This document shows positions 1-9,234 of a DNA stretch of 64,000 bases, piece after piece; within the stretch, counting starts at the first letter, position 1, and each line of letters opens with the position of its first letter. The notes under the pieces are model-generated. The model ran no database searches and was not told the origin of the DNA. It saw only the letters and a list, made by a program, of their open reading frames with translations. The position numbers and the translations under genes are program-made. The DNA comes from an uncultured Pseudomonadales bacterium (GTDB lineage Bacteria; Pseudomonadota; Gammaproteobacteria; Pseudomonadales; Pseudohongiellaceae). The stretch covers positions 62,001 to 126,000 of the forward strand of contig CASIAB010000002.1 of assembly GCA_949372635.1 (NCBI GenBank), in the 5' to 3' direction.

Positions 1-1065
1 CAAATTATCGACGTGGTAGGTAAGACGATTATGCCGGGCATTATTAATGCCCATGGTCATGTAGGTGGCACCCTCGGTTTGGAGGGCGGCCATTACAATA
101 CAGACAACCTGCTCAGGCAATTAGCCCTCTACGCGCGCTATGGTGTCACCACGGTGAACAGCCTCGGTGGAGATGAAGAACAGGGTTTTGCCCTGCGTAA
201 TAAGCAGTTCGATCAAGATCTGGACCGTGCGAGGATCTATGTTGCTGGTAGCGTGGTGGTGGGAAATTCCGAAGCGGCAATCCGCGCTGAGGTGAACCGC
301 AATGCCGATATGGGAGCAAACTTCATCAAGGTGAGGATTGATGACGAACTTGGTACCACTGAAAAAATGCCAAGAAACATATTCGATGCTCTAGTTGATC
401 AGGCCCATATTCGCCGACTACCGGTAGCGGCGCATCTATTCTATCTTGACGATGCAAAATACATTCTTAATGCAGGCGCTGATCTGGTCGCACACAGTGT
501 GCGAGACTTACCAGTAGATAATGAGCTCATCGATCTCATAAATGCTAAGGGTGTGTGCTACATCCCCACATTGACTCGGGAAGTATCGACTTTCGTCTAC
601 GAAAGTGAGCCGGAATTTTTCTCTGATCCTTATTTTCTAAAAGAGGCCGAACCGGCAATTCTTGAGCAATTAAAAAGCCCTGAACGGCAAACTCGCATGC
701 AAAACAGCCGCGCCGCTGCCGGTTACAAGATCGCTCTGGAAGTTGCTATGGCAAATGTTAAGGCACTGAACAACGGCGGTGTCCGCATCGCCATGGGCAC
801 AGACACAGGGCCTCCAGCAAGATTCCAGGGCTATTTCGAACATATGGAAATGCAGATGATGGTGGATGCAGGCATGAGCCCAATTGAAGCTATCCGCGCC
901 TCAACCGGTATCGCTGCCGATTGTATGGGCATGGGAAGTATCGGTACCCTGGAGCCAGGAAAATGGGGCGACCTACTCGTACTAGACGCTAACCCAGCTG
1001 AAGACATAGCCAACTCAAAAACCATATCAAGCGTGTGGATAGCTGGAAACCGCGTGCCCGATTAG
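1..1065 (+). CDS. Metal-dependent amidohydrolase, 5' end outside window
   Basis: The reading frame is open from base 1, so the true start and any signal peptide lie upstream. The visible part begins in the usual amidohydrolase entry: a strand ending in MPGIINAHGHV, whose HxH would bind the first metal. Later motifs fit a TIM-barrel hydrolase: FIKVRID (candidate bridging Lys), AAHLFYL and VAHSVRDL (metal His), and GTDTGPP (catalytic Asp). The end has the typical GTLEPGKWGDLLVLDANP strand that closes the composite beta domain. The family cleaves C-N bonds in cyclic amides, dipeptides or related compounds. Substrate cannot be read from sequence. The aminotransferase follows after 184 bases, so co-transcription is uncertain. 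Confidence 0.88.
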   Translation, partial: QIIDVVGKTIMPGIINAHGHVGGTLGLEGGHYNTDNLLRQLALYARYGVTTVNSLGGDEEQGFALRNKQFDQDLDRARIYVAGSVVVGNSEAAIRAEVNRNADMGANFIKVRIDDELGTTEKMPRNIFDALVDQAHIRRLPVAAHLFYLDDAKYILNAGADLVAHSVRDLPVDNELIDLINAKGVCYIPTLTREVSTFVYESEPEFFSDPYFLKEAEPAILEQLKSPERQTRMQNSRAAAGYKIALEVAMANVKALNNGGVRIAMGTDTGPPARFQGYFEHMEMQMMVDAGMSPIEAIRASTGIAADCMGMGSIGTLEPGKWGDLLVLDANPAEDIANSKTISSVWIAGNRVPD

Positions 1066-1249
1066 AGTGGGTAGCGAAAGAAAATCCTTCGCGCTTGACA
1101 CCTGCCCCCAGAGTTTCGGTACTCGGCGGCGGGAGCAGGGATGATTTTTTACAGATTGTCGAATAGTATTGGCTCTAGTCAGGGCGTCTACTGCCCTAGC
1201 TGCAGTATGGTAATCTTCAGATTAGGCAATCAAGGAACGACTCGCGCTC

Positions 1250-2431
1250 ATGTCCAAGAATAACGCCCATCAATCCGGCAGGCATTTTCTACAGATACCT
1301 GGCCCATCCAATGTGCCCGATAGGGTGCTTCGGGCTATTGCTCAGCCCACCATTGACCATCGGGGTCCCGAGTTTGCGCAGCTGACTCTGGGAATTCTCG
1401 ATAAGCTTCAGTCAGTGTTCAACACTGAATCCCCTATCTTAATTTATCCAGCCTCAGGCACCGGCGGTTGGGAATCATCGCTGCTGAATACGCTTTGTCC
1501 CGGCGATAAAGTCCTGGCCTTCGAGACTGGACATTTCGCAACATTGTGGAAGAACGTCGCTGTTAAACTGGGTCTGGAAGTGACCTGGGTGGAGGGAGAC
1601 TGGCGTCAAGGTATCGATGAAGATGTCGTGCAACAGCATCTAATCGAAGATCAGTCACATCAAATCAAGGCAGTGCTGGCTGTGCATACTGAAACCTCCA
1701 GTGGAGCCACCAGCGATATCAAAAAAATCAGGGAGGCCATCGACGCGGCCGGACATCCCGCCCTGTACATGGTAGATGCAGTATCCTCTCTGGCATGCAC
1801 TGAACTGCGGCATGATGACTGGGGCATCGATGTCACTATCAGCGCCTCTCAAAAGGGCTTAATGCTGCCCCCGGGTTTATGTTTTAACGCTGTCAGCGAA
1901 AAAGCCTTGGCAGCCAGCAAGGGCTCAACATTCCTCCACTCCTATTGGAGTTGGGATTCCATGCTGAATCTTAATAAACAGGGCTACTTCCCCTACACAC
2001 CAAGTACTAATCTTCTCTACGGTCTTGATGAGGCACTCTCCATGTTGCTCGACGAGGGTCTGGTCAATGTATTTGCGCGGCACCGCCGTCTGGCCTACGC
2101 TACGCAATTAGCTGTAGCTGGTTGGGGATTGGAGAATCTTTGTGTAAACCCTGAGGAATACTCAAACTCCACCACCGCGGTATTAATGCCCGAGGGTCAT
2201 GATGCAGATGCGCTCAGAAAAATCATCCTGGAAAAGTTTAATATGTCGCTGGGAATGGGGCTTGGGAAAGTTAAGGGCACAGTTTTCCGTATTGGTCATA
2301 TCGGGGATTTCAACGAGTTGATGATGGCCGGGACTCTTAGCGGGGTCGAGATGGGCTTGAGCATTGCAAGAGTTCCTCATACCAAGGGTGGCGTGAATGC
2401 CGCGCTGGAATTTTTAGCAAGCTCGGCGTAA
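1250..2431 (+). CDS. Class V aminotransferase, serine-glyoxylate / alanine-glyoxylate type
   Basis: 393 residues, normal family length. It starts with the family N-terminus (FLQIPGPSNVPDRVLRAI) and a HRGPEF segment. The PLP-binding lysine is about residue 202 in SASQKGLMLPPG, preceded by MVDAVSSLA with the Asp that holds the pyridine nitrogen. Known family members move an amino group from serine or alanine to glyoxylate. The next gene is a GntP-type permease 95 bases on, and a 2-hydroxyacid dehydrogenase faces it, so glyoxylate/2-hydroxyacid metabolism is a reasonable inference. Whether serine or alanine is the donor is not decided. An AAGGA lies rather far (14 bases) before the ATG. Confidence 0.88.
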   Translation: MSKNNAHQSGRHFLQIPGPSNVPDRVLRAIAQPTIDHRGPEFAQLTLGILDKLQSVFNTESPILIYPASGTGGWESSLLNTLCPGDKVLAFETGHFATLWKNVAVKLGLEVTWVEGDWRQGIDEDVVQQHLIEDQSHQIKAVLAVHTETSSGATSDIKKIREAIDAAGHPALYMVDAVSSLACTELRHDDWGIDVTISASQKGLMLPPGLCFNAVSEKALAASKGSTFLHSYWSWDSMLNLNKQGYFPYTPSTNLLYGLDEALSMLLDEGLVNVFARHRRLAYATQLAVAGWGLENLCVNPEEYSNSTTAVLMPEGHDADALRKIILEKFNMSLGMGLGKVKGTVFRIGHIGDFNELMMAGTLSGVEMGLSIARVPHTKGGVNAALEFLASSA

Positions 2432-2526
2432 GACGCAGCGCTTGCCAATGCTTTAGAGGCATACCGAAGTTTTCTAACTCGCACCTGGCATGGAAAATAA
2501 TACTAAGAATAAGTACCGGAGTTTTC

Positions 2527-3888
2527 ATGGATCCATCTAGTGCTGTCAGTATGAGCCCTGCAGTTTCGCTTCTGGGCTTCGCCGTTGTGATTTTTCTCCT
2601 GCTTTTTCTCATAGCCAAATGGAAGTGGCATGTCTTCTTCGCCTTATTAGTTCCGATCCTGCTATTCGGCGTCCTACCGGGTGTCCAGCAGAATAACTTT
2701 ATCGATGCCTTCGAAACCGGATTCGGAAATACTCTAGGGTCTATCGGCGTGGTGATCGTGCTTGGCTCCATCATCGCGGAGGCACTTAAACATACCGGGG
2801 CGATTCAGGTCATCACTAAATCTATGGTAAATCTGATCGGCTCTAATCGAATGCCGCTGGCATTAACCCTGACTGGGTTTGTCATCGGCGTCGCCATTTT
2901 TTCAGACGTTGCCTACGTTATTCTTAATCCCCTCGTGCACTCCGCAGCCAAGAGCATGGGCGTAAGTATCGCCGTAATGTCTACCGGCTTAGTCGGCGCG
3001 CTGCAATTAACCCACGCGATTGTTCCACCTACGCCGGGGCCATTAGCGGCTGCCGCCCTAGTAGGCGCCGACATCGGTAAGACAATTATCTTTGGCAGTA
3101 TCGCCTGCCTGTTTGGGTCCATAAGTTGCTGGGCCTGGGGAGTCTATGTCGCGGGCCCGCGCATTAAGACCCAAGCCTCAGATGAATTCGATGGCAGCGA
3201 TTTTGAACACTCGGAAGAAGAATTGCCCAGCACAATAAGTTCCTATATGCCCATAGTGATTCCCATCGTACTGATAGGCACGCAAAGCGTCGTCAGTCTG
3301 GTTTTCGAAGAAGGCCATATACTCAGAACTATCTTTTCCTATTTGGGTTGGCCGGTAATCGCCCTATCAGTCGGTGTATGGTTAGCCTACCGGAACATTA
3401 AAAATACCGACGCGCGGGAAAAGGCCAAAGATCAGTGGGTGGAAGCGGCGCTGAGAACCTCTGCAATGATCCTGGTTGTTACCGGGCTTGGTGGCTCGCT
3501 GAGTGCTATATTGCGTGGCACACCGGCGGTTGATTTTATTGCCATGATATTTACCGACTACGGACTGCCAACCATATTGCTACCCTTCGTAATAGGCATT
3601 ATTGGCAATCTGATTACCGGTTCTACCACTGTTGGTGTTATCACCGCCGCATCGCTGGTCGCACCCATGCTGGGAACACTGGGCTTATCACCAGAAGCTG
3701 CCATGCTGGCAGGTGCCAGTGGTTCGGTAATTATTAAGTATGTGAATAGCAGTTATTTCTGGGTGTGTACTTCGTTGACCAAATTGAGTGTCGCTGACGC
3801 CGTGTTTAGTTACGGGGGGGCGACTCTGGTCGGGGGCATTACGTCTTTTGCAGCTGTCTGTGTGATGTGGGTTTTAGGATTTATTTAA
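2527..3888 (+). CDS. GntP family carboxylate/gluconate:H+ symporter
   Basis: 453 residues, almost entirely hydrophobic, with about 12 to 14 membrane segments and no signal peptide. It shows GntP features: an N-terminal AVVIFLLLFLIAKWKWH helix, the PTPGPLAAAALVGADIG loop (the family PxPGP motif) and a C-terminal TGSTTVGVITAASLVAP segment. GntP proteins import gluconate or related hydroxy acids (glycerate, D-serine, fructuronate) in the inner membrane. A CGGAG ribosome site sits 5 bases before the ATG. It follows the aminotransferase on the same strand and ends 11 bases from the convergent FAD/Fe-S dehydrogenase, so the likely cargo is a small 2-hydroxy acid; this is inference. Confidence 0.9.
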   Translation: MDPSSAVSMSPAVSLLGFAVVIFLLLFLIAKWKWHVFFALLVPILLFGVLPGVQQNNFIDAFETGFGNTLGSIGVVIVLGSIIAEALKHTGAIQVITKSMVNLIGSNRMPLALTLTGFVIGVAIFSDVAYVILNPLVHSAAKSMGVSIAVMSTGLVGALQLTHAIVPPTPGPLAAAALVGADIGKTIIFGSIACLFGSISCWAWGVYVAGPRIKTQASDEFDGSDFEHSEEELPSTISSYMPIVIPIVLIGTQSVVSLVFEEGHILRTIFSYLGWPVIALSVGVWLAYRNIKNTDAREKAKDQWVEAALRTSAMILVVTGLGGSLSAILRGTPAVDFIAMIFTDYGLPTILLPFVIGIIGNLITGSTTVGVITAASLVAPMLGTLGLSPEAAMLAGASGSVIIKYVNSSYFWVCTSLTKLSVADAVFSYGGATLVGGITSFAAVCVMWVLGFI

Positions 3889-3899
3889 CTTTGTAAGAG

Positions 3900-6803
3900 T
3901 TACTCTGCCAAAGCCATCTCTAGAACCCGCGCCACATGAATAGCCTCTCGCCCTGTCCCGTCCTGAATCTGGTGCCGGCAACTTGTGCCATCCGCAACGA
4001 TCAAACAATCGGTATCGGCCTCTCTTACTGCTGGCAAGAGACTTAGTTCCCCCATCTTCATCGAAGTATCGAAATGCTTGGCATCGTAGCCGAAAGAACC
4101 GGCCATGCCGCAGCAACTGGATTCTACTGTCTCCACGATTAGCTCCGGGACCATTGCCAGTACTTGCTGAACCGACGACATGACTGCGAATGCCTTCTGG
4201 TGACAGTGCCCATGCAGCAGCGCTCGTTTTTCCGGCAAAGGTTTTAGTTTCAGCTGTAACTTACCTTTGGCTTCTTCTGCTGCTAAAAATTCCTCGAAGA
4301 GAAAAGCATGTTGGAACAGGGCATTCGTCTCGTCACCGGGAAGCAGTGACGAAAACTCATCTCGTAAAGTCAGTAAGCAGGAAGGCTCAAGCCCGACGAT
4401 AGGTATGCCCTTCTCTACAAAAGGCTTAAGGCTAGCAATAACACGCTGTGCCTCTGCTCGCGCCTCATCCACCATGCCGCTGCTGAGAAAGGTTCGACCA
4501 CAGCATAGAGGTCGACCTTTATCGGCTGGTTTTGCCGCATGCACCGAATAACCTGCCGCGATTAGGACCGCCATTGCGGCTCTGGCATTTTCCGGTTCGA
4601 AGCAACTATTGAACGTGTCCACTAGTAGCACCACGTCTTTGCCTGTAGGAGAAATCTCTAAATGAGACGTGACTTCGATTTCTGCTCGAAATTGATCACT
4701 TCGCCACTTTGGCAGACTGCGTCTGGCGCTAAAGCCCAGCAGAAGTTCCGACAAACTCTTTAAGCCGGGAATTTGATCTCGTAGATTTAGCAGGAAAGAC
4801 AAGTTCCGCATATGATGAGCATAGCGTGGCAAATAGGCGACTAAACGGTCCTTCAGGGACAGGCTGTTACTTTTATAATACTGGTGCAGGAATTCAATTT
4901 TCATCTTAGCCATATCGATGCCTGTTGGACATTCACGCTTACAGCCCTTGCAGGAAACACACAAACTCATTGTGTCGAACATCGCATCCGAAGCGAGCGC
5001 CTCCTGCCCCAACTGACCGCTGACCGCAAGTCGTAGAGTATTTGCTCGGCCCCGCGTGAGATGCTGCTCATCTCCGCTTACTCTATAAGAGGGACACATG
5101 ACCGCGACATCGGACTTTCTGCAAGCCCCGTTGTTATTACACATCTCCAGTGCCTGGCTGAAGCTTCCAAAGTCCGACCAGTCCATGGTGGTGGCGATGG
5201 GCGCAATAGAATAGCCTGGAGCAAATCGAAAGAGGCTTCTGTCGTCCATTTTTGGAGGGCGTACAATCTTGCCTGGATTGAACGTGCCCGCTGGGTCAAA
5301 GCTGTCTTTTACCTCTTCGAATGAATCCACCATCCGTTGCCCGAACATGGGCAGATGAAATTCAGATCTGGAAAGGCCGTCTCCGTGTTCGCCGGAATGG
5401 GACCCCTTGTACTCGCGAACAATTTCCAAGGTCTCCTCCACTATTGCTCGCATTTTCTGAGCGCCACTCTCTTCTTTCATATTGAGAATGGGGCGAACAT
5501 GCAGGCAGCCTACTGAGGCATGCGCGTAAAAGGTGCCAGTTGTACCGTGTTTTTGAAATATTTCACTTACCCGACGCGTATATTCTGCAAGGTCTTTCAG
5601 ATCCACTGCACAGTCTTCGATGAAGGAGACTGGCTTACCGTCGCCCTTCATAGACATCATAATATTGAGGCCGGATTTGCGTACTTCCCATATGGCTTGT
5701 TGGAATTCATTGTCCGTTGCTTCGACAACTGAATTCCCGGAACCCAAGGATTCCACTAACTCCACCAATTGAGACAGGCTGTGCAGTTGAGCAGCCGCTT
5801 CCTCACCAGAAAATTCAACCAACAATAGGGCCTGAGGTTCGCCCTGCACAAAGCCATCAACTGTCGCTGCGAACATCGGAATATTCCTAGCTAGATCAAT
5901 CATGGTGCGATCAACCAATTCCACCGCACTGGGATTCAGCTCAACAATATGCTGTGTTGCCTCCATGGCTTCATAGAAGGAAGGAAAGTGGCAAACGCCC
6001 AAAGTCTTGTGCACCGGCAAGGGCTGCAATTTCAGGTGAATACGCTGGAAGAATGCCAGCGTGCCCTCGGAACCCACTAGCAAGTGAGACATATTCGGGT
6101 TCTGCTGTGTGAGTATGTCGATATTGTAGCCGCCGACGCGACGCAGTAGATCAGGAAAGCGCTGTGCAATTTCTTGCGCCTCCCTGTCACCAAGATCCAG
6201 CATTTTTTTAAGTAATTCAATTTGAGCCGGATCTTCATCAGGGAGTTGACGATCATTCAGCGTCTTAAAATGCATCTGACTGCCATCCGCTAGCAGGCCG
6301 TCTATTGCCTGAACATTGTGAACCATATTGCCGTAGCGAATAGAACGAGATCCACAGCTATTGTTCCCGGTCATTCCTCCCAGAGTTGCGCGATTGCCTG
6401 TAGAGACATCCACTGGATAGAACAGTCCGTGGGGTTTGAGGAAGCGATTTAGATGATCCAACACCATGCCGGGTTGAACACAAGCTGTGCGAGCCTCAGA
6501 GTCAAACTCAAGAAGCCCATTAAGGTGCTTGGTAGTATCAAGGATCAGCGCTTCACCGATTGCCTGGCCAGTTTGGGAAGTGCCAGCCCCTCTGGGTAGC
6601 ACCGGGATACCTTCCTCTACCGCTATCTGAAGGGCAATTTGTACATCCTGCTCTGTTTTCGGAACCGTAACCCCAAGAGGCTGTATCTGATAAATAGATG
6701 CATCCGTGCTGTAACGCCCGCAGCTAAAATCATCGAACATCACCTCACCCTGCAACTCTTTTCTAAGGCGTGTGGCAAGAGTGCTGTCATTGCTATATAT
6801 CAT
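3900..6803 (-). CDS. FAD-binding and Fe-S 2-hydroxyacid dehydrogenase, YdiJ/D-2-hydroxyglutarate type
   Basis: 967 residues, the length of YdiJ-like fused dehydrogenases. Order of domains: FAD_binding_4 domain (about 40-190, with VLPRGAGTSQTGQA and GGMTGNNSCGSRSIRYG), FAD-oxidase C-terminal domain (about 260-520, ending at HSGEHGDGLSRSEFH), a ferredoxin-type segment with two cysteine groups (CNNNGACRKSDVAVMCPSYR and CVSCKGCKRECPTG), and two CCG half-domains (CCGRTFLSSG, SCCGMAGSFGYD) as in GlpC/GlcF. Known relatives oxidise D-2-hydroxyglutarate or D-lactate and pass electrons to quinones through the clusters. All cluster cysteines appear present. It converges on gntP, suggesting the transported acid may be its substrate. 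Confidence 0.92.
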   Translation of the reverse strand: MIYSNDSTLATRLRKELQGEVMFDDFSCGRYSTDASIYQIQPLGVTVPKTEQDVQIALQIAVEEGIPVLPRGAGTSQTGQAIGEALILDTTKHLNGLLEFDSEARTACVQPGMVLDHLNRFLKPHGLFYPVDVSTGNRATLGGMTGNNSCGSRSIRYGNMVHNVQAIDGLLADGSQMHFKTLNDRQLPDEDPAQIELLKKMLDLGDREAQEIAQRFPDLLRRVGGYNIDILTQQNPNMSHLLVGSEGTLAFFQRIHLKLQPLPVHKTLGVCHFPSFYEAMEATQHIVELNPSAVELVDRTMIDLARNIPMFAATVDGFVQGEPQALLLVEFSGEEAAAQLHSLSQLVELVESLGSGNSVVEATDNEFQQAIWEVRKSGLNIMMSMKGDGKPVSFIEDCAVDLKDLAEYTRRVSEIFQKHGTTGTFYAHASVGCLHVRPILNMKEESGAQKMRAIVEETLEIVREYKGSHSGEHGDGLSRSEFHLPMFGQRMVDSFEEVKDSFDPAGTFNPGKIVRPPKMDDRSLFRFAPGYSIAPIATTMDWSDFGSFSQALEMCNNNGACRKSDVAVMCPSYRVSGDEQHLTRGRANTLRLAVSGQLGQEALASDAMFDTMSLCVSCKGCKRECPTGIDMAKMKIEFLHQYYKSNSLSLKDRLVAYLPRYAHHMRNLSFLLNLRDQIPGLKSLSELLLGFSARRSLPKWRSDQFRAEIEVTSHLEISPTGKDVVLLVDTFNSCFEPENARAAMAVLIAAGYSVHAAKPADKGRPLCCGRTFLSSGMVDEARAEAQRVIASLKPFVEKGIPIVGLEPSCLLTLRDEFSSLLPGDETNALFQHAFLFEEFLAAEEAKGKLQLKLKPLPEKRALLHGHCHQKAFAVMSSVQQVLAMVPELIVETVESSCCGMAGSFGYDAKHFDTSMKMGELSLLPAVREADTDCLIVADGTSCRHQIQDGTGREAIHVARVLEMALAE

Positions 6804-7085
6804 CTCTATTAATCTCTTCTGCTTGGGTCAAATAGGCTTGTTCTTTATATCAGTCTTGCTCTGCGCCTTGCAAAATAAACTCATCACGTTTTTCACGTAG
6901 TTGCCGGCGCTCGACCCCCGTATTATAAAATGGCGATGCCCGCTAGAGAGTTTAATCGACCAAGCCTTTACATCCAGTTTTTATGTATCCTCTGGCCTAT
7001 TCTCATTTACTTTTCCCAAACTTAGAGAGACACTCAATCAACCTCATCTGAAACAGCTATGGAAGGCACTAATAAGGAAAGAACA

Positions 7086-8351
7086 ATGAGTCAAAAAAAG
7101 ACTGATCGACGGGAATTTCTCAAGCGTAGCGCTGCTGTAGCCGGCGCTGTGGGCTTAGGAGCGGTAAAGCCGGCTCTTGGCCAGGATCATGAACATACGC
7201 CGGTAGCGCCTGAACCAGGGGCTTTTATACGGGGTTCTAACGAGATGACTGCCTATGGCTCACGCTCCCGCTTCGTGGATTCGGTGCGAATTCCCCATGG
7301 TGGGCGGGAGTCTCCTGATGCCTTTGGCCTGGACTTTCATATCGCTACCCCACTGCAGGATTCGGTGGGTGAAATCACCCCCTCCTCGCTACACTACATG
7401 GGCACTACGCGTGGTTCCTTTGTGCCGGACATCGATCCGGATGAGCATCGGCTAATGATTCACGGCATGGTGGATAACCCCATCGTGTTCAGTATGGAGG
7501 ATTTGAAGCGCATGCCCTCTGTGACTCGCAAGCATTTCATCGAATGCGCGGGTAATCGTTCGCGCAGTAGCCACACGACTATCCAAGAAACTCATGGGAT
7601 GACTAGCAACGCCGAATGGACTGGAGTACTTCTGTCTACTGTATTGAAAGAAGCTGGCGTGCACGCCGATGCGGACTGGGTTGTGGCGGAAGGCGTTGAG
7701 GAAGTGAAAGGCGCGTCGAGCATTCCTATGGCGAAGGCCATGGATGATTGTTTATTGTGCTACGGCATGAATGGTGAGCCAGTGCGCCCTCAGCAAGGCT
7801 TCCCGTTACGTCTACTGGCACCCGGCTTCGAAGGCATCTTTAACGTGAAATGGCTGCGGCGGATCAAAGTGGTGGATGAGTATTACATGACCTACAACGA
7901 TTTCGGTCATTTGACTCGTGATCCAGTTAACGCCGCGTTAGGTTATCAGATTGGTCCTAAATCGGTTATCACTTATCCCTCCGGCGGGCAGCAATTACCT
8001 GGCCCTGGCTTCTATGAGATCGGCGGTTTGGCCTGGTCTGGCGGCGGACGCGTAAGCCGCGTTGAAATTTCTACCGACGGCGGTCGCAGCTGGAAAGACG
8101 CTAACATTCGCGGTACGGCAGAGCCAATGGCACATACGCGTTTTAGCTTCGAGTGGGATTGGGATGGCGCCGAGTGCGAGCTGCAATCACGCTGCATCGA
8201 TGAGATCGGTCAGATACAGCCTTCGCGTCAGCAAGCATTGGATTTCTGGAGCACAGATGGCGAGCGTGCCACTTTTGTGAAAGGACAGGACAATTCCATT
8301 CAACCTTGGCGGGTAGCTAGCGACGGGGGCGTTCACAATGCGATCAGCTAA
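7086..8351 (+). CDS. soxC: Sulfite dehydrogenase molybdopterin subunit, SoxC-like
   Basis: 421 residues from the ATG at 7086, chosen because AAGGAA lies 5 bases upstream and because it puts the twin-arginine signal (DRREFLKRSAAVAGAVGLG) near the N-terminus; an ATG at 7059 is in frame but lacks a ribosome site. The Mo-co domain holds IECAGNRSR with the molybdenum-ligand Cys, followed by PQQGFPLRLLAPGFEG and WLRRIKVVDEYY. The C-terminal dimerisation domain has VEISTDGGRSWKDA. The enzyme would oxidise sulfite, or sulfane sulfur if it truly acts as SoxCD, in the periplasm. It overlaps the following cytochrome gene by 14 bases. No soxXYZAB genes are in view, so a SorA-like role is equally possible. 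Confidence 0.88.
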   Translation: MSQKKTDRREFLKRSAAVAGAVGLGAVKPALGQDHEHTPVAPEPGAFIRGSNEMTAYGSRSRFVDSVRIPHGGRESPDAFGLDFHIATPLQDSVGEITPSSLHYMGTTRGSFVPDIDPDEHRLMIHGMVDNPIVFSMEDLKRMPSVTRKHFIECAGNRSRSSHTTIQETHGMTSNAEWTGVLLSTVLKEAGVHADADWVVAEGVEEVKGASSIPMAKAMDDCLLCYGMNGEPVRPQQGFPLRLLAPGFEGIFNVKWLRRIKVVDEYYMTYNDFGHLTRDPVNAALGYQIGPKSVITYPSGGQQLPGPGFYEIGGLAWSGGGRVSRVEISTDGGRSWKDANIRGTAEPMAHTRFSFEWDWDGAECELQSRCIDEIGQIQPSRQQALDFWSTDGERATFVKGQDNSIQPWRVASDGGVHNAIS

Positions 8352-8937
8352 GCAATGGACTGCTTTGAAAACTCTTCGAACTCTGCTACTGGTGCCAATA
8401 CTGTTAGTAGGCGTGGTTTCCGTGCAGGCGCAATCGCCTTTGTACGGTGTTGGCAGAACGCCTACTGACAACGAAATACGTCTATGGGATATTGCCATCG
8501 GCCCTAAAGGCGAAGAACTGCCTGTAGGTAATGGTTCAGTAGATATGGGTTCGGAGCTGTATCTCTCAAAAGGCTGTGCGGGTTGTCACGGTACGCTCGG
8601 TAATGGCGGGATCGCGCCGCGCTTAATCAAGCGCGATGCTGGACCGAATGCGGACCCTTGGGATTACGGCCGTGTACTACCGATTCGCTCACCCTATGCA
8701 ACGACGGTGTGGGATTTTATCAATCGCGCCATGCCCCTCGGCGCTGAAGGCACCTTAACCGCGGATGAAGTGTACTCGTTGACCGCCTACCTGTTTTTCC
8801 TAAACGACGTGGTTGAAGATGGCACTGAACTCAACGAGATAACTCTGCCGCAGATTCAAATGCCAAATCGCACTAATTGGGAGCAGGTTCCCGATTGGCT
8901 ACCTGGCCAGCCACGGCTTGAGGGCTATCCTTACTAG
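8338..8937 (+). CDS. soxD: SoxD-like cytochrome c, sulfite dehydrogenase electron-transfer subunit
   Basis: 199 residues with a Sec signal peptide ending at VQAQ. One c-type haem site, CAGCH, is near residue 80, and a distal Met may lie in NRAMPLGAEGTL. The segment DNEIRLWDIAIGPKGEELPVG before the haem is typical of SoxD/SorB-type cytochromes. The start codon lies inside the soxC end (14-base overlap), so the two are translated together. It should take electrons from the Mo centre and hand them to the respiratory chain. A strong Rho-independent terminator follows at 8973, marking the end of a two-gene unit. It has one haem site only, whereas classical SoxD is a larger diheme protein. Confidence 0.85.
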   Translation: MRSAKQWTALKTLRTLLLVPILLVGVVSVQAQSPLYGVGRTPTDNEIRLWDIAIGPKGEELPVGNGSVDMGSELYLSKGCAGCHGTLGNGGIAPRLIKRDAGPNADPWDYGRVLPIRSPYATTVWDFINRAMPLGAEGTLTADEVYSLTAYLFFLNDVVEDGTELNEITLPQIQMPNRTNWEQVPDWLPGQPRLEGYPY

Positions 8938-8972
8938 GCCTGGGAATCGGTCTAGATAGTGCGGTTCTATAG

Positions 8973-9016
8973 AAAGGGACTAATTTATTTTTGGAGAATA
9001 AATTAGTCCCTTTTTG
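8973..9016 (+). terminator. Rho-independent terminator after soxCD
   Basis: A 17-base stem (AAAGGGACTAATTTATT pairing with AATAAATTAGTCCCTTT), a short TTTGGAG loop and a T run on the + strand. It lies 35 bases after the cytochrome stop codon. Confidence 0.9.
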
Positions 9017-9071
9017 TTTTTTAGGTAATCGACTTTCTTGTTGTTAGCAAACCTCTAAGATCCATAAACAA

Positions 9072-9206
9072 CTGTAGTTTTACTCCGAGCCCATTTATAA
9101 ATTTAGCGCGGCGCACCTACTTGATTAGTCAGCGCAATTGACAAAGACTCAGAGTAATTGAAAAATTCCCTCTAGCGAAAAACTACTGTATTTTTACTCT
9201 GACCCC
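9072..9206. repeat. Small direct/inverted repeat patch (REP-like)
   Basis: Two 21-base direct copies, CTGTAGTTTTACTCCGAGCCC at 9072-9092 and CTGTATTTTTACTCTGACCCC at 9186-9206, match at 18 of 21 positions. The second copy also pairs with an inverted TCAGAGTAA at 9149-9157 (against TTACTCTGA at 9194-9202), giving a 9-base perfect stem. A partial third copy (ACTGTATTTTTACT) is at about 18399-18412. This is what a dispersed palindromic element would look like, but no transposase gene is near and copy number elsewhere is unknown. Confidence 0.45.
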
Positions 9207-9234
9207 TTAGTTTTAGTTAATCAAGAGCAGACAC

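Noticed and set aside
2337-2774. 145-codon minus-strand frame over the aminotransferase end and gntP start
   Set aside because: Both real genes read on the + strand with ribosome sites; this is a shadow.
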